The notes beneath the pieces were generated by a model that saw only the letters and a program-made list of their open reading frames with translations, was not told where the DNA came from and made no database searches. Made by a program: the position numbers and the translations under genes. Of a DNA stretch of 20,525 nt, positions 5,974-14,205 are shown piece after piece; the first letter of the stretch is position 1; every line of letters begins with the position of its first letter. The stretch is taken from the NCBI GenBank assembly GCA_946478675.1, contig CAMLEF010000037.1, forward strand, positions 1-20,525. Direction: 5' to 3'. This stretch comes from an uncultured Flavobacteriales bacterium. Lineage in GTDB: Bacteria > Bacteroidota > Bacteroidia > Palsa-965.

Positions 5974-8013
5974 ATGTCGCTTATCGGTAACCTCTTACGA
6001 AAAAAATCTGCCACCAACCTCTCGCCCGACGGAGAAGAAGGCCACGGACACGGACTGCACAAGGTCCTCACCGTTCGCGACCTGACGTTCTTCGGCATTG
6101 CAGCCATCATCGGCGGCGGTACGTTCAGCGCCATCGGCAGCGCGTGTAATTCCGGCGGTCCCGGCGTTATCCTGCTGTACATCATCTGCGCCGTCGCCTG
6201 CGGATTTACCGCGATGTGTTACGCCGAATTCGCCGCGCGCGTTCCGGTGTCGGGCAGCGCTTATACGTACGCTTACGTTTCGTTCGGCGAGCTCTTTGCC
6301 TGGATCATCGGGTGGGCGCTGCTGATGGAATATTCGATCGGCAACATTTACATCGCCTTCTCCTGGAGCGGCTATTTCACCAACCTGCTCGAAGGCATGC
6401 ACGTGCACCTGCCCGCGTGGACGACGATCAATTTCCTCGAAGCGAAAGCTGCGTTCCCCGAAGGAAAACAGATGATCTCCGATTTCAACGCGTACATGCT
6501 GAACCATTCGGCGCACGTAGGTGATGCGTTCTCCACCTGGCTCGGCAGCGAAGAAGTAAAACTGGGATTGCAGAAAGGAACGTCGCTGCGTGAGCTGTTC
6601 ATCACGCACATGCGCGGCGAAGAAGGTTACATGGCCTGGCTGAATTCCCCGATGCTCGGCAGTCTCCACCTCATCTTCGATCTTCCCGCGTTCATGATCA
6701 ACCTGCTGATCACGTTCCTCGTCTTCGTCGGCACGAAAGAATCCCGCAACGTCAGCAACGCGATGGTGATCATCAAGCTCGCGATCATCGTGCTCATCAT
6801 CGTCGTCGGTATTTTTTATGTCGACATCGACAACTGGACGCCGTTCCTGCCGAATGGTTTCAGTGGCGTGATGGCCGCCGTCTCCGGCGTCTTCTTCGCG
6901 TACATCGGCTTCGACGCGGTTTCCACGCTTGCGGAAGAAAGCAAAAACCCGCAGCGCGATCTTCCCCGCGGCATGATCTGGTCGCTGGTGATCTGCACCG
7001 TGGTGTTCATTGTGCTTTGCCTCGTGCTCACCGGCATGGCTTCGTACAAAGAGCTTGGCGTGAGCGATCCGCTGGCGGAAATTTTCAAGATCAAAGGCGT
7101 GAAATGGATGCTCTTCATCGTGTCGATCGCTGCGGTGGTCGCGATGACTTCCGTACTGCTCGTGTTCCAGATGGGACAGCCGCGCATCTGGATGAGCATG
7201 AGCCGCGACGGACTGCTGCCGAAACGTTTCTCTTCCATTCACCCGCGCTACAAAACGCCCGGCTTCTCCACGATCATCACCGGCCTTGTCGTCGGCATCC
7301 CGATCTTTTTCACGAACGAACAATTCGTGCTCGACTTCACCAGCATCGGTACGCTGTTCGCGTTCGTGCTCGTGTGCGGCGGAATTCTCATGCTGCCGAA
7401 ACGCGACCGCTCTCCCGAAACACAAGGTAAATTCCTGCTGCCGTATGTGAATTCGAAATTCATCGTGCCGGCCATCATGGTGATCGGCCTTGTGCTCGTG
7501 TTGTGGATGATTCCGAACGAAGCGGGAGATTTCGTCCGCAACCGCCAGCTCAACAGTCCCGAAATGATCGCGCACAGCGTGAACGGAACGCCCGAAGCCA
7601 AAACGACGCGCGATTTTATTGCAGCAAACTACGGCCTCAGTGGCGTCGACAGCACGATGAATGATTCGGCAGCGATTGCAACGGCACTCACCCATCTCGA
7701 TACGAAAAAGCATCCGTACCGCGAAGCCGTATTAGCGCTTCCGGCCGGCGACGACGCGAAATTCGAAAGCGGCTTCAGGCTGTTCGCTTCACGTGTGCCG
7801 ATGTGGACGTTCGTGGTGCTTTGCCTCGTGCTCACTGTTCGCTCCTTCACGAAAAATCTTTCGCTCATCCCGGTGCTCGGGCTGATCTCCTGCTGCTACC
7901 TGCTCACCGGAATGGAAGCGTCCAACTGGGCATGGTTTTCGACCTGGCTGGTGATCGGTCTCATCGTCTACTTCTATTACGGTTACCGGAAAAGCAAATT
8001 AGCACAAGCATAA
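5974..8013 (+). CDS. APC-superfamily amino acid permease (cationic amino acid transporter type) with two large insertions
   Basis: Inner-membrane transporter of the LeuT fold. The first helix carries the unwound substrate motif GIAAIIGGGTFSAIG (residues 41-55). ARVPVSGSAYTYAY (88-101) and GFDAVSTLAEESKNPQRDLPRG (from 312) are typical of the CAT/YfnA group. About 14 helices are visible in 679 residues, against about 460-500 for common bacterial members. The excess is two hydrophilic insertions of about 90 residues each: 141-235 between helices 3 and 4, and 515-605 between helices 11 and 12. Both fall on the periplasmic side by helix count. The substrate is not predictable. The gene opens an operon: the next gene starts 3 nt after its stop. 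Confidence 0.9.
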   Translation: MSLIGNLLRKKSATNLSPDGEEGHGHGLHKVLTVRDLTFFGIAAIIGGGTFSAIGSACNSGGPGVILLYIICAVACGFTAMCYAEFAARVPVSGSAYTYAYVSFGELFAWIIGWALLMEYSIGNIYIAFSWSGYFTNLLEGMHVHLPAWTTINFLEAKAAFPEGKQMISDFNAYMLNHSAHVGDAFSTWLGSEEVKLGLQKGTSLRELFITHMRGEEGYMAWLNSPMLGSLHLIFDLPAFMINLLITFLVFVGTKESRNVSNAMVIIKLAIIVLIIVVGIFYVDIDNWTPFLPNGFSGVMAAVSGVFFAYIGFDAVSTLAEESKNPQRDLPRGMIWSLVICTVVFIVLCLVLTGMASYKELGVSDPLAEIFKIKGVKWMLFIVSIAAVVAMTSVLLVFQMGQPRIWMSMSRDGLLPKRFSSIHPRYKTPGFSTIITGLVVGIPIFFTNEQFVLDFTSIGTLFAFVLVCGGILMLPKRDRSPETQGKFLLPYVNSKFIVPAIMVIGLVLVLWMIPNEAGDFVRNRQLNSPEMIAHSVNGTPEAKTTRDFIAANYGLSGVDSTMNDSAAIATALTHLDTKKHPYREAVLALPAGDDAKFESGFRLFASRVPMWTFVVLCLVLTVRSFTKNLSLIPVLGLISCCYLLTGMEASNWAWFSTWLVIGLIVYFYYGYRKSKLAQA

Positions 8014-8016
8014 ATC

Positions 8017-8775
8017 ATGTCGCAGATCGCGCTCATTACCGGCGCCAGTGCCGGATTCGGAAAGGCAACGGCAGAACTCTTCGCTGCCCGCGGGTGGAAT
8101 CTCATCATTACCGGTCGCCGGAAAGTGCGGCTGGAAATGCTCGAGCGCCAGCTGAAAGAAAAATACAAAGTCGAAGTGCTCTCGCTGGCTTTCGATATCC
8201 GCAGCCTCGACGAAACGAAAAAAGCAATCGGCTCGCTCGAAGAAAAATGGAAAGCGATCGACCTCCTCGTCAATAACGCCGGACTGGCTGCCGGTCTCGG
8301 TTCCGTGAACGAAGGTTCGGTGGACGACTGGGAGCAGATGATTGACACAAACGTCAAAGGTCTGCTGTACATCACGCGTCTCGTTTCCCCAATGATGGTG
8401 GCGCGAAAACAAGGGCACATCGTCAACATCGGCTCCATTGCCGGCAAAGAAGTGTATGCGAACGGCAACGTCTATTGCGCCACGAAACATGCGGTTGACG
8501 CGTTGACCAAAGCCATGCGCATCGACTTATTGCCGCACAACATCCGCGTGACGCAGATCGCGCCGGGCATGGCGGAAACGGAATTTTCGCTCGTGCGTTT
8601 CAAAGGCGACGAAGAGCGCGCGAAGAACGTATACAAAGGCCTCGAAGCGCTCACCGCCAACGACATCGCCGAAACGATCTGGTGGGTCGTCAGCCGTCCC
8701 GCGCACGTCAACATCAACGACATCGTGATCATGCCTACCGCACAGGCGAACGCTACCACTACGATCCGCCATTAA
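8017..8775 (+). CDS. ydfG: NADP-dependent 3-hydroxy acid dehydrogenase, YdfG type (SDR)
   Basis: Classical short-chain dehydrogenase of 252 residues (E. coli YdfG is 248). The cofactor motif is TGASAGFG (8-15), with RR at 34-35 consistent with NADP preference. NNAG is at 86-89, and the catalytic residues are S140, Y153 and K157 (YCATK). The C-terminal half (TEFSLVRFKGDEERA, then IWWVVSRPAHVNIND) closely follows the YdfG pattern. YdfG oxidises L-allo-threonine, L-serine and related 3-hydroxy acids and can reduce malonic semialdehyde. It lies 3 nt after the permease and 3 nt before the amidohydrolase, so it is the cytoplasmic enzyme of the operon. Confidence 0.88.
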   Translation: MSQIALITGASAGFGKATAELFAARGWNLIITGRRKVRLEMLERQLKEKYKVEVLSLAFDIRSLDETKKAIGSLEEKWKAIDLLVNNAGLAAGLGSVNEGSVDDWEQMIDTNVKGLLYITRLVSPMMVARKQGHIVNIGSIAGKEVYANGNVYCATKHAVDALTKAMRIDLLPHNIRVTQIAPGMAETEFSLVRFKGDEERAKNVYKGLEALTANDIAETIWWVVSRPAHVNINDIVIMPTAQANATTTIRH

Positions 8776-8778
8776 ACA

Positions 8779-10455
8779 ATGAAAAAAACGGCGCTGCTTT
8801 TTCCGCTGCTTTTCCTGCTGCTGTTTTCCTGCCGCAGGGAAAAGCTGCACGCTGATCTCATTGTAAAGAACGCACGCGTCTATACCGTCGACGGAGGATT
8901 CGCGGTGCTGCAAAGCTTCGCCGTGCGCGACGGAAAATTCATTGCCATCGGCACCGACACGAGCATCACCGCCATCTACAACGCCGACAGCACGATCGAC
9001 GCCGGAGGAAAAACGATCCTGCCGGGATTGATCGATGCACATTGTCATTTCTTCGGCTACGGTCTCGGTTTGCAGGAATGCAATCTCGTCGGAACAAAAT
9101 CATTTTCTGAAGTCGTTTCGCGCGTGCAGCAATTCTCAAAGACGAATCACTTCGAATGGATCGTCGGTCGCGGCTGGGACCAGAACGATTGGGCCAATAA
9201 AGAATTCCCGACGAAAAAATTGCTCGACAGTCTTTACCCGAACACGCCCGTCATCCTCAAACGCATCGACGGCCATGCAGCGCTCGTGAATGCGGAAGCG
9301 ATGCGCCGTGCGAAGATCAACGACTCGACCGAAGTGAAAGGCGGGGAGATCCTGCGCGAAGTGGTGGAAGTGCGCGGACATCGTGGCCATGAAGAAAAAG
9401 TGTACGGTCGCGCGACGGGCATTCTCGTGGACAACGCGGTGGAGCTGGTCGAGAACGTGATTCCGAAACCGGACGAAGGGCGGATGAAAGAAGCGTTGCT
9501 CGCCGCACAGCAGAATTGTTTTGCCGTCGGCCTGACGAGTGTTGATGATGCCGGGCTGATGAAGTGGCAGGTCGATCTCATCGATACGATGCAGAAAGCG
9601 GGACAGCTGAAGATGCGCGTGTATGCGATGCTCAGCGACAGCGCGCCGAATTACCAGCATTACCTCGCGTACGGCCCGTACAAAACGGATTACCTCGACG
9701 TGCGCTCGTTCAAGTTTTATGCGGACGGTGCGTTGGGCTCGCGCGGCGCCTGCCTGCTGCAATCGTACGACGACCAGCCGGGATGGAAAGGGTTCCTGCT
9801 GAATTCGCCTGCGCATTTCGAAGCGAAAATGAAATTGCTGGCGGAGAAAAAGTTCCAGGTTTGCACGCATTGCATCGGCGATTCGGCGAACCGGTTTATC
9901 CTCAACCTGTACGGAAAGCTGCTTCCCGACAGTCTCCAGCGCTGGCGCATCGAGCACGCGCAGGTGGTAGCGAACAATGACGTTCCGCTGTTCGGCAAAT
10001 ACGGCATTCTTCCTTCCGTGCAGCCCACGCACGCAACGAGCGATATGTACTGGGCGGATAAACGTCTCGGCGCGCGTGTGAAAACGGCGTACGCTTACAA
10101 TGACCTGCTGAAATCCGCAGGCATGCTGGCGCTGGGCACGGATTTCCCGGTGGAAGATATTAACCCGATGTACACGTTCTATGCAGCGGTGGCGCGAAAA
10201 GATATGCAGCAATTCCCGGCCGGCGGATTTCAAATGGAGAATGCAATCACGCGCCGCGATGCGCTGAAGGGAATGACGATCTGGGCGGCGTATTCGAATT
10301 TTGAAGAAGAAGAAAAAGGAAGCATCGAAGCCGGCAAGTTCGCCGATTTCGTGATTCTCGATAAAGACCCGATGACTTGTGCTGTTGACGAAATCTCATC
10401 TATTCAAGTGCTGTCGACGTTCATCGCCGGCAAACCCGTCTACGTGCGCAAATGA
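8779..10455 (+). CDS. Lipoprotein amidohydrolase, YtcJ / Amidohydro_3 type
   Basis: Metal-dependent hydrolase of 558 residues. An N-terminal signal ends in a lipobox, LLFSC with C18 as the lipidated cysteine, which places it outside the cytoplasm. The amidohydrolase barrel shows LPGLIDAHCHF with H88 and H90, FKFYADGALGSRG (K312), CTHCIGDS with H364, RIEHAQV with H393, and LGTDFPVED with D455. These are the expected metal-ligand positions of the YtcJ group. The C-terminal segment GSIEAGKFADFVILD is the usual return of the small beta domain. Substrates of this group are mostly unknown (amides, N-acylated compounds). The last codons overlap the next start as ATGA. Confidence 0.9.
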   Translation: MKKTALLFPLLFLLLFSCRREKLHADLIVKNARVYTVDGGFAVLQSFAVRDGKFIAIGTDTSITAIYNADSTIDAGGKTILPGLIDAHCHFFGYGLGLQECNLVGTKSFSEVVSRVQQFSKTNHFEWIVGRGWDQNDWANKEFPTKKLLDSLYPNTPVILKRIDGHAALVNAEAMRRAKINDSTEVKGGEILREVVEVRGHRGHEEKVYGRATGILVDNAVELVENVIPKPDEGRMKEALLAAQQNCFAVGLTSVDDAGLMKWQVDLIDTMQKAGQLKMRVYAMLSDSAPNYQHYLAYGPYKTDYLDVRSFKFYADGALGSRGACLLQSYDDQPGWKGFLLNSPAHFEAKMKLLAEKKFQVCTHCIGDSANRFILNLYGKLLPDSLQRWRIEHAQVVANNDVPLFGKYGILPSVQPTHATSDMYWADKRLGARVKTAYAYNDLLKSAGMLALGTDFPVEDINPMYTFYAAVARKDMQQFPAGGFQMENAITRRDALKGMTIWAAYSNFEEEEKGSIEAGKFADFVILDKDPMTCAVDEISSIQVLSTFIAGKPVYVRK

Positions 10456-11207
10456 AACGCCACCTCCTATTAACCCTGCTGCTGTTTTCTTTCTTCCGTT
10501 CGAATGCGAATCCGCCTTTCGGTGCGCCGCGTTACGGATTCAGCTACGGCGCTTCCGGCGTGATCTCGCTTTTTCACGTCGATGAGCGCCACAGCCAGAA
10601 AGCGATTCCCCGCCCGGGATTCGGCGCCACCGCGCGTCTCCATTTTTATCCGTCGACGAGCGTACACATACAGATCGGCATCGAAGTGATGAGCCAGGCC
10701 TGCGCTTTCGACTCGTATTATTTTGCGCCGGGCTACTCTACGTTTTATGATCGCTCGTTCGGCTACACGCATACGCTGCGCACGGTCGAGCTGTACATGC
10801 CGCTGCTGGTGCGCGTGGGACTGACGCCCGGCGAAAGCACTGCCCGCAATATTTTTTATTTGCTCGCCGGTTATTCGCCCAAGCTGTTCCTCGCTTCCAG
10901 TACCAACATCGTGCGCGACGCGGATGGTAAAGGTGTGTGGGGCGGACCGGTTTCGCTCACGTACGAAAACTGGTTCATCGGGCCGCAAACCGGCAACGTG
11001 ATGATCGCAGGAATGGGCCTCGACAAACGTTTAAAGTTCAACGAGCGTTTCCTCAGCTTCGAAGCAATCTTCCGTTACAATCTTTCGCGTTTCGCCTACG
11101 ATCTCGGCAAGACCGGCAACGATCCGCTGCTGATCAAAAACATGTGCATCAGTTTGCAGATCGGTTATCGTTTTGCGGGCGGCGGACGGAGCGGGGGAGT
11201 GAATTAA
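10452..11207 (+). CDS. Probable outer-membrane beta-barrel protein
   Basis: The 251-residue product begins with a signal peptide (MKRHLLLTLLLFSFF, cleavage near residue 20). It then consists of alternating amphipathic stretches ending in aromatic residues (HFYPSTSVHIQIGIEV, SFEAIFRYNLSRFAY, SLQIGYRF). This is the pattern of small Bacteroidota outer-membrane barrels of the PorT/OMP_b-brl type. No enzyme motif is visible. Its ATG overlaps the amidohydrolase stop by 4 nt, which indicates translational coupling and suggests a role with that lipoprotein at the outer membrane. A heptamer-arm element begins 2 nt after its stop. Confidence 0.75.
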   Translation: MKRHLLLTLLLFSFFRSNANPPFGAPRYGFSYGASGVISLFHVDERHSQKAIPRPGFGATARLHFYPSTSVHIQIGIEVMSQACAFDSYYFAPGYSTFYDRSFGYTHTLRTVELYMPLLVRVGLTPGESTARNIFYLLAGYSPKLFLASSTNIVRDADGKGVWGGPVSLTYENWFIGPQTGNVMIAGMGLDKRLKFNERFLSFEAIFRYNLSRFAYDLGKTGNDPLLIKNMCISLQIGYRFAGGGRSGGVN

Positions 11208-11208
11208 A

Positions 11209-11322
11209 GTTGCGGGTTCAAGGTTCCAGGTTCAAAGTTGTTAGGGAGTTGTTTGTTTCAAAAAAATTGGGGCTCACATTGCTGCGAACCCCAACCTTGA
11301 ACTTTAAACGTTGAACCTTGAA
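11209..11322. repeat. Heptamer-arm inverted element, locus 2
   Basis: The left arm (11209-11236) is GTTGCGG GTTCAAG GTTCCAG GTTCAAA. The right arm (11295-11322) is CCTTGAA CTTTAAA CGTTGAA CCTTGAA. The arms can pair over 24 positions with 21 matches. The element fills the whole gap between two convergent genes, starting 2 nt after the plus-strand stop and ending directly at the stop codon of the AAA+ gene. Confidence 0.85.
11260..11294 (-). terminator. Intrinsic terminator of the AAA+ gene
   Basis: On the minus strand TTGGGG pairs with CCCCAA (11289-11294 with 11267-11272) and is followed by seven T residues. It lies inside the centre of the heptamer-arm element, about 30 nt after the AAA+ stop. 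No T-run is present for the plus-strand operon. Confidence 0.7.
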
Positions 11323-14091
11323 CTAACTGTTTCCTCCGAAGCGGAATCCCAGTTGCGAACGTCCGCCGGTTTCTTTCAGTTCGAATTCTTTCACGTCATC
11401 GATCGTCATCGTGCTGAGGACTTGCGGCGTGCGTTCGGTGGCGGGCAATGAAGCCATGCGCAAATGCTGGTTCTTCACCGCTTCGCCGATCACCTGCCGG
11501 ACGGTGCGTGCGTTGCCGAAGAATTTGTCGCGCTTCTCGTAGAGATAACCGAGGTACGCTTTGAGATGCGCTTCGGCTTCTGCAGTGGGCGCAAGCTTTT
11601 CTTTGTCGAGCAGGTTCTTCGCGATCGTGAACAATTCTTCCGAAGAATAATCGTCGAATTCGTAGGTGCGGTCGAAGCGCGATTTCAGGCCCGGGTTCGT
11701 TTCCATGAAACGGTGCATGTTGTCGGGATAACCGGCGACGATCACGGCGAATTGTCCGCGGAGATCTTCCATGCGTTTCAGGATCACTTCGACGGCTTCT
11801 TTTCCGAAATCGTTGGAGCCGCCTTCGCCCAGCGCGTACGCTTCATCCACGAAGAGCACACCGCCGATTGCCGCGTCGATGCGTTCCTGTGTTTTGATCG
11901 CGGTTTGCCCGACGTATCCTGCGACAAGTCCCTGGCGGTCGACTTCGACGAGATGCCCTTTCTCGAGCAGGCCGAGTCCTTTGTAGATCTGCGCGATGAT
12001 GCGGGCCAGCGTCGTTTTGCCGGTGCCGGGATTCCCGGTGAACACGGCGTGCAGCGAGAAGCGGTTGAGTACTTCTTTGCCGGTTTCGCGGTAGAAACGC
12101 ACCAGCTTCACGAGCTCGTTGACTTCCGTTTTGATCTTCGCCATGCCGACGAGGGCGTTGAGCTCGTTGAGGGCTTCGCGCAATAATTTTTCGTTGATGC
12201 CGAGATCGGGGCGCTTGCGTTTTTTTCCGCCGAACGCTTTTTCGATGTCGGCCGCTTCGATCGTGGAGAGCGCTTCTTTGTTGAGCTCGGAAAGGTTCTC
12301 CACTTTCATCAGGCGAAGTCCCATTTCCATTTTCGCTTCTTCGATCACGCCGATCGCAAGACGCGCATTGCCGAAGCTGTTGTCGCGCGTGCGGTAGAGC
12401 TCGATGAATTGTTCTTCGAGCAGCTTCTTCGCATCCGGTGTCAGCTCGACACCTTTTTTCTCCGCCGCTTTCGAAGCGATCTCGTAAAGCTCGTCCGGCA
12501 GGTAATCGTCGAAATGATAATAATGCGAGAAACGCGATTTCAGGCCGGGGTTCGATTCGATGAACGTGTCCATCTCTTTCGGGTAACCCGCCACCATGAT
12601 CGCGATATCGCCGGCGCCGTCCGACATTTCCTTCAGCAGGATCTCGATGACTTCTTTGCCAAAATCTTTGGCGTCGTCGCCTTGCCGTGCGAGTGAATAC
12701 GCTTCGTCGACGAAGAGAATGCCGCCGCGCGCCGCTTCGATCGCCTTGCGTGTTTTCGGAGCCGTCTGCCCGATGTATTCACCGACGAGATCCGCGCGAT
12801 CGACTTCGTTCACGTGGCCTTTGCTGAGCAGTCCCATCTTCTTGTAGATCTTGCCGAGCATGTTGACGACGGTTGTTTTTCCCGTGCCGGGATTGCCGGT
12901 GAACACGCTGTGCAGGCTGATCTTGCCGCTTTCCTCGAAACCTTTTTCCTGGCGAAGCTTGATGAAGTTGAGGTAGTTGATGTGATCGCGGATGTTCTTC
13001 TTGACTTCCGTCAGGCCGGTGAGCGCGTCGAGTTCGGCGAGCAGCTCTTCCATCGTTTTTTCCTGCGGCTGCACTTCCGCCTGCGTTTGCGTCAGCACGG
13101 TTTCGCCGGCAGTTGTGGCCACGAGACGCTGTCCGCCGAGGATGACCTGCGGAACGCCTTCTTCTTCTTCTTCGGTGGCGCTGTCGAAATGCGCGATGGC
13201 GATGAGCGTATCCATGAACACGATCTCGACCACGTACTTGTCGTCTTTCCAGGAACCGGGCACGTCATTTCCCCAACCCACATCGAACGTATAGCGGAAA
13301 TCGAGCTTGCCTTCAGGCACTTTTCCTTCGCGCGTCACCTGTCCTTTGAGGTGGTAAGCGTCGTCGAAGAAATTGAAAAACAATTCATATTGCCAGTCGA
13401 CGGTCAGCTTGTTGCGCAGGCGGAATTCCACCCACACGTACTGCGCCGTCGCGCGGTTGATCTTTTTCAGGTAACGGCGCTCTTTCTGCTCCCAGCCGTT
13501 GTAATCGCCGACGTAAAATTTGATGTACTCGACGTCGAAGTACGGGTTGTTTTCGGGCGTGACTTTCGCCACGTCATTGATGAAGAATTTCGTTTCACCG
13601 ACCAGCTCGCCGTCGATGTAAGCTTCCCACGCGTATTCGCCTTTTTTCCAGTAAGCGCCTTCGGTGGCATTGCCCCAGCCGTCGCGCAGGTAAACGATGT
13701 TCTCGTCGGTTTTGATATCGCGTTTTGTATCGAGCGAGCAGATCTCTTTTTTCTCCGTGTTGGAAAGATCGAAGCACTTGAGCACGACCGTACAGGACCA
13801 GTCGCCTTCGTCGAACAGCTTGTTGTAGAATGAAAATTCAGCGCGGATATAGGTGGTTTCAGCTCTGTCAAAAACCTTGCGGTACTTCTTGGTCGCATTC
13901 GCCATCCACTCGTCGGAGGAGAAGGTGCGAAGCTCTTTGAACTTATACTTTTTCACGCGAATCGATTTATAATTTAGATCGTCTTCCGGATGGATAACGG
14001 CCGGCTTTTTACGCTGTTTTCCAAACGGGATGCGATCATCAAATTCATGGGCTATGAAATTACTAAAACCCGCTAAGAATGTGGCTGCCAA
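11323..14091 (-). CDS. Tandem CbbX/SpoVK-type AAA+ ATPase with duplicated N-terminal beta domain
   Basis: The 922-residue protein is a double duplication. AAA+ domain 1 has Walker A GNPGTGKTT (399-407), Walker B ILFVDEAY (458-465), and a sensor-1/arginine-finger region VAGY...NPGLKSRF. Domain 2 repeats these with Walker A 686-694 and Walker B 745-752. Both look catalytically intact and belong to the CbbX/SpoVK/EccA clade of protein-remodelling ATPases. Residues 41-174 and 184-302 are two copies of an unfamiliar beta-rich domain sharing an EF...NKL motif (85-92; 222-229) and a GWGN motif (138-141; 272-275). An acidic linker follows. The start is uncertain: the frame opens at a TTG (14089-14091), and the first ATG (residue 63) would cut through repeat 1, so the TTG is kept. 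No partner gene is adjacent; M13 is divergent. Confidence 0.85.
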   Translation of the reverse strand: MAATFLAGFSNFIAHEFDDRIPFGKQRKKPAVIHPEDDLNYKSIRVKKYKFKELRTFSSDEWMANATKKYRKVFDRAETTYIRAEFSFYNKLFDEGDWSCTVVLKCFDLSNTEKKEICSLDTKRDIKTDENIVYLRDGWGNATEGAYWKKGEYAWEAYIDGELVGETKFFINDVAKVTPENNPYFDVEYIKFYVGDYNGWEQKERRYLKKINRATAQYVWVEFRLRNKLTVDWQYELFFNFFDDAYHLKGQVTREGKVPEGKLDFRYTFDVGWGNDVPGSWKDDKYVVEIVFMDTLIAIAHFDSATEEEEEGVPQVILGGQRLVATTAGETVLTQTQAEVQPQEKTMEELLAELDALTGLTEVKKNIRDHINYLNFIKLRQEKGFEESGKISLHSVFTGNPGTGKTTVVNMLGKIYKKMGLLSKGHVNEVDRADLVGEYIGQTAPKTRKAIEAARGGILFVDEAYSLARQGDDAKDFGKEVIEILLKEMSDGAGDIAIMVAGYPKEMDTFIESNPGLKSRFSHYYHFDDYLPDELYEIASKAAEKKGVELTPDAKKLLEEQFIELYRTRDNSFGNARLAIGVIEEAKMEMGLRLMKVENLSELNKEALSTIEAADIEKAFGGKKRKRPDLGINEKLLREALNELNALVGMAKIKTEVNELVKLVRFYRETGKEVLNRFSLHAVFTGNPGTGKTTLARIIAQIYKGLGLLEKGHLVEVDRQGLVAGYVGQTAIKTQERIDAAIGGVLFVDEAYALGEGGSNDFGKEAVEVILKRMEDLRGQFAVIVAGYPDNMHRFMETNPGLKSRFDRTYEFDDYSSEELFTIAKNLLDKEKLAPTAEAEAHLKAYLGYLYEKRDKFFGNARTVRQVIGEAVKNQHLRMASLPATERTPQVLSTMTIDDVKEFELKETGGRSQLGFRFGGNS

Positions 14092-14205
14092 TGGCCTTTT
14101 TCCGGCAAAAAAGCGGGCTTATCCATCCCTCACACCGTTCATGCAATAAAAAGGCCGAAAGCCCGGCGGTTTTGCTAATTTGCGCGCCTAATCACCCTTT
14201 TCCTC
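14092..14205. promoter_or_regulatory. Divergent intergenic region with interleaved inverted repeats
   Basis: This 114-bp region separates the divergent AAA+ and M13 genes. ggccttttt (14093-14101) pairs with aaaaaggcc (14148-14156), and cgggctt (14114-14120) pairs with aagcccg (14159-14165). The two pairs interleave, so they cannot both form a simple hairpin at once. A weak -7-like TAATTTG at 14176-14182 lies 23 nt before the M13 ATG. Confidence 0.4.

Noticed and set aside
5995..7713. Minus-strand open frame of about 570 codons opposite the permease
   Set aside because: Its product is extremely rich in charged residues and histidine and has no domain pattern, while the plus strand encodes a clear transporter.
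14147..14175. Terminator-like hairpin with T-rich tail between AAA+ and M13
   Set aside because: The stem is only about 4 bp and the position is between divergent starts, where neither strand has an upstream gene to terminate.
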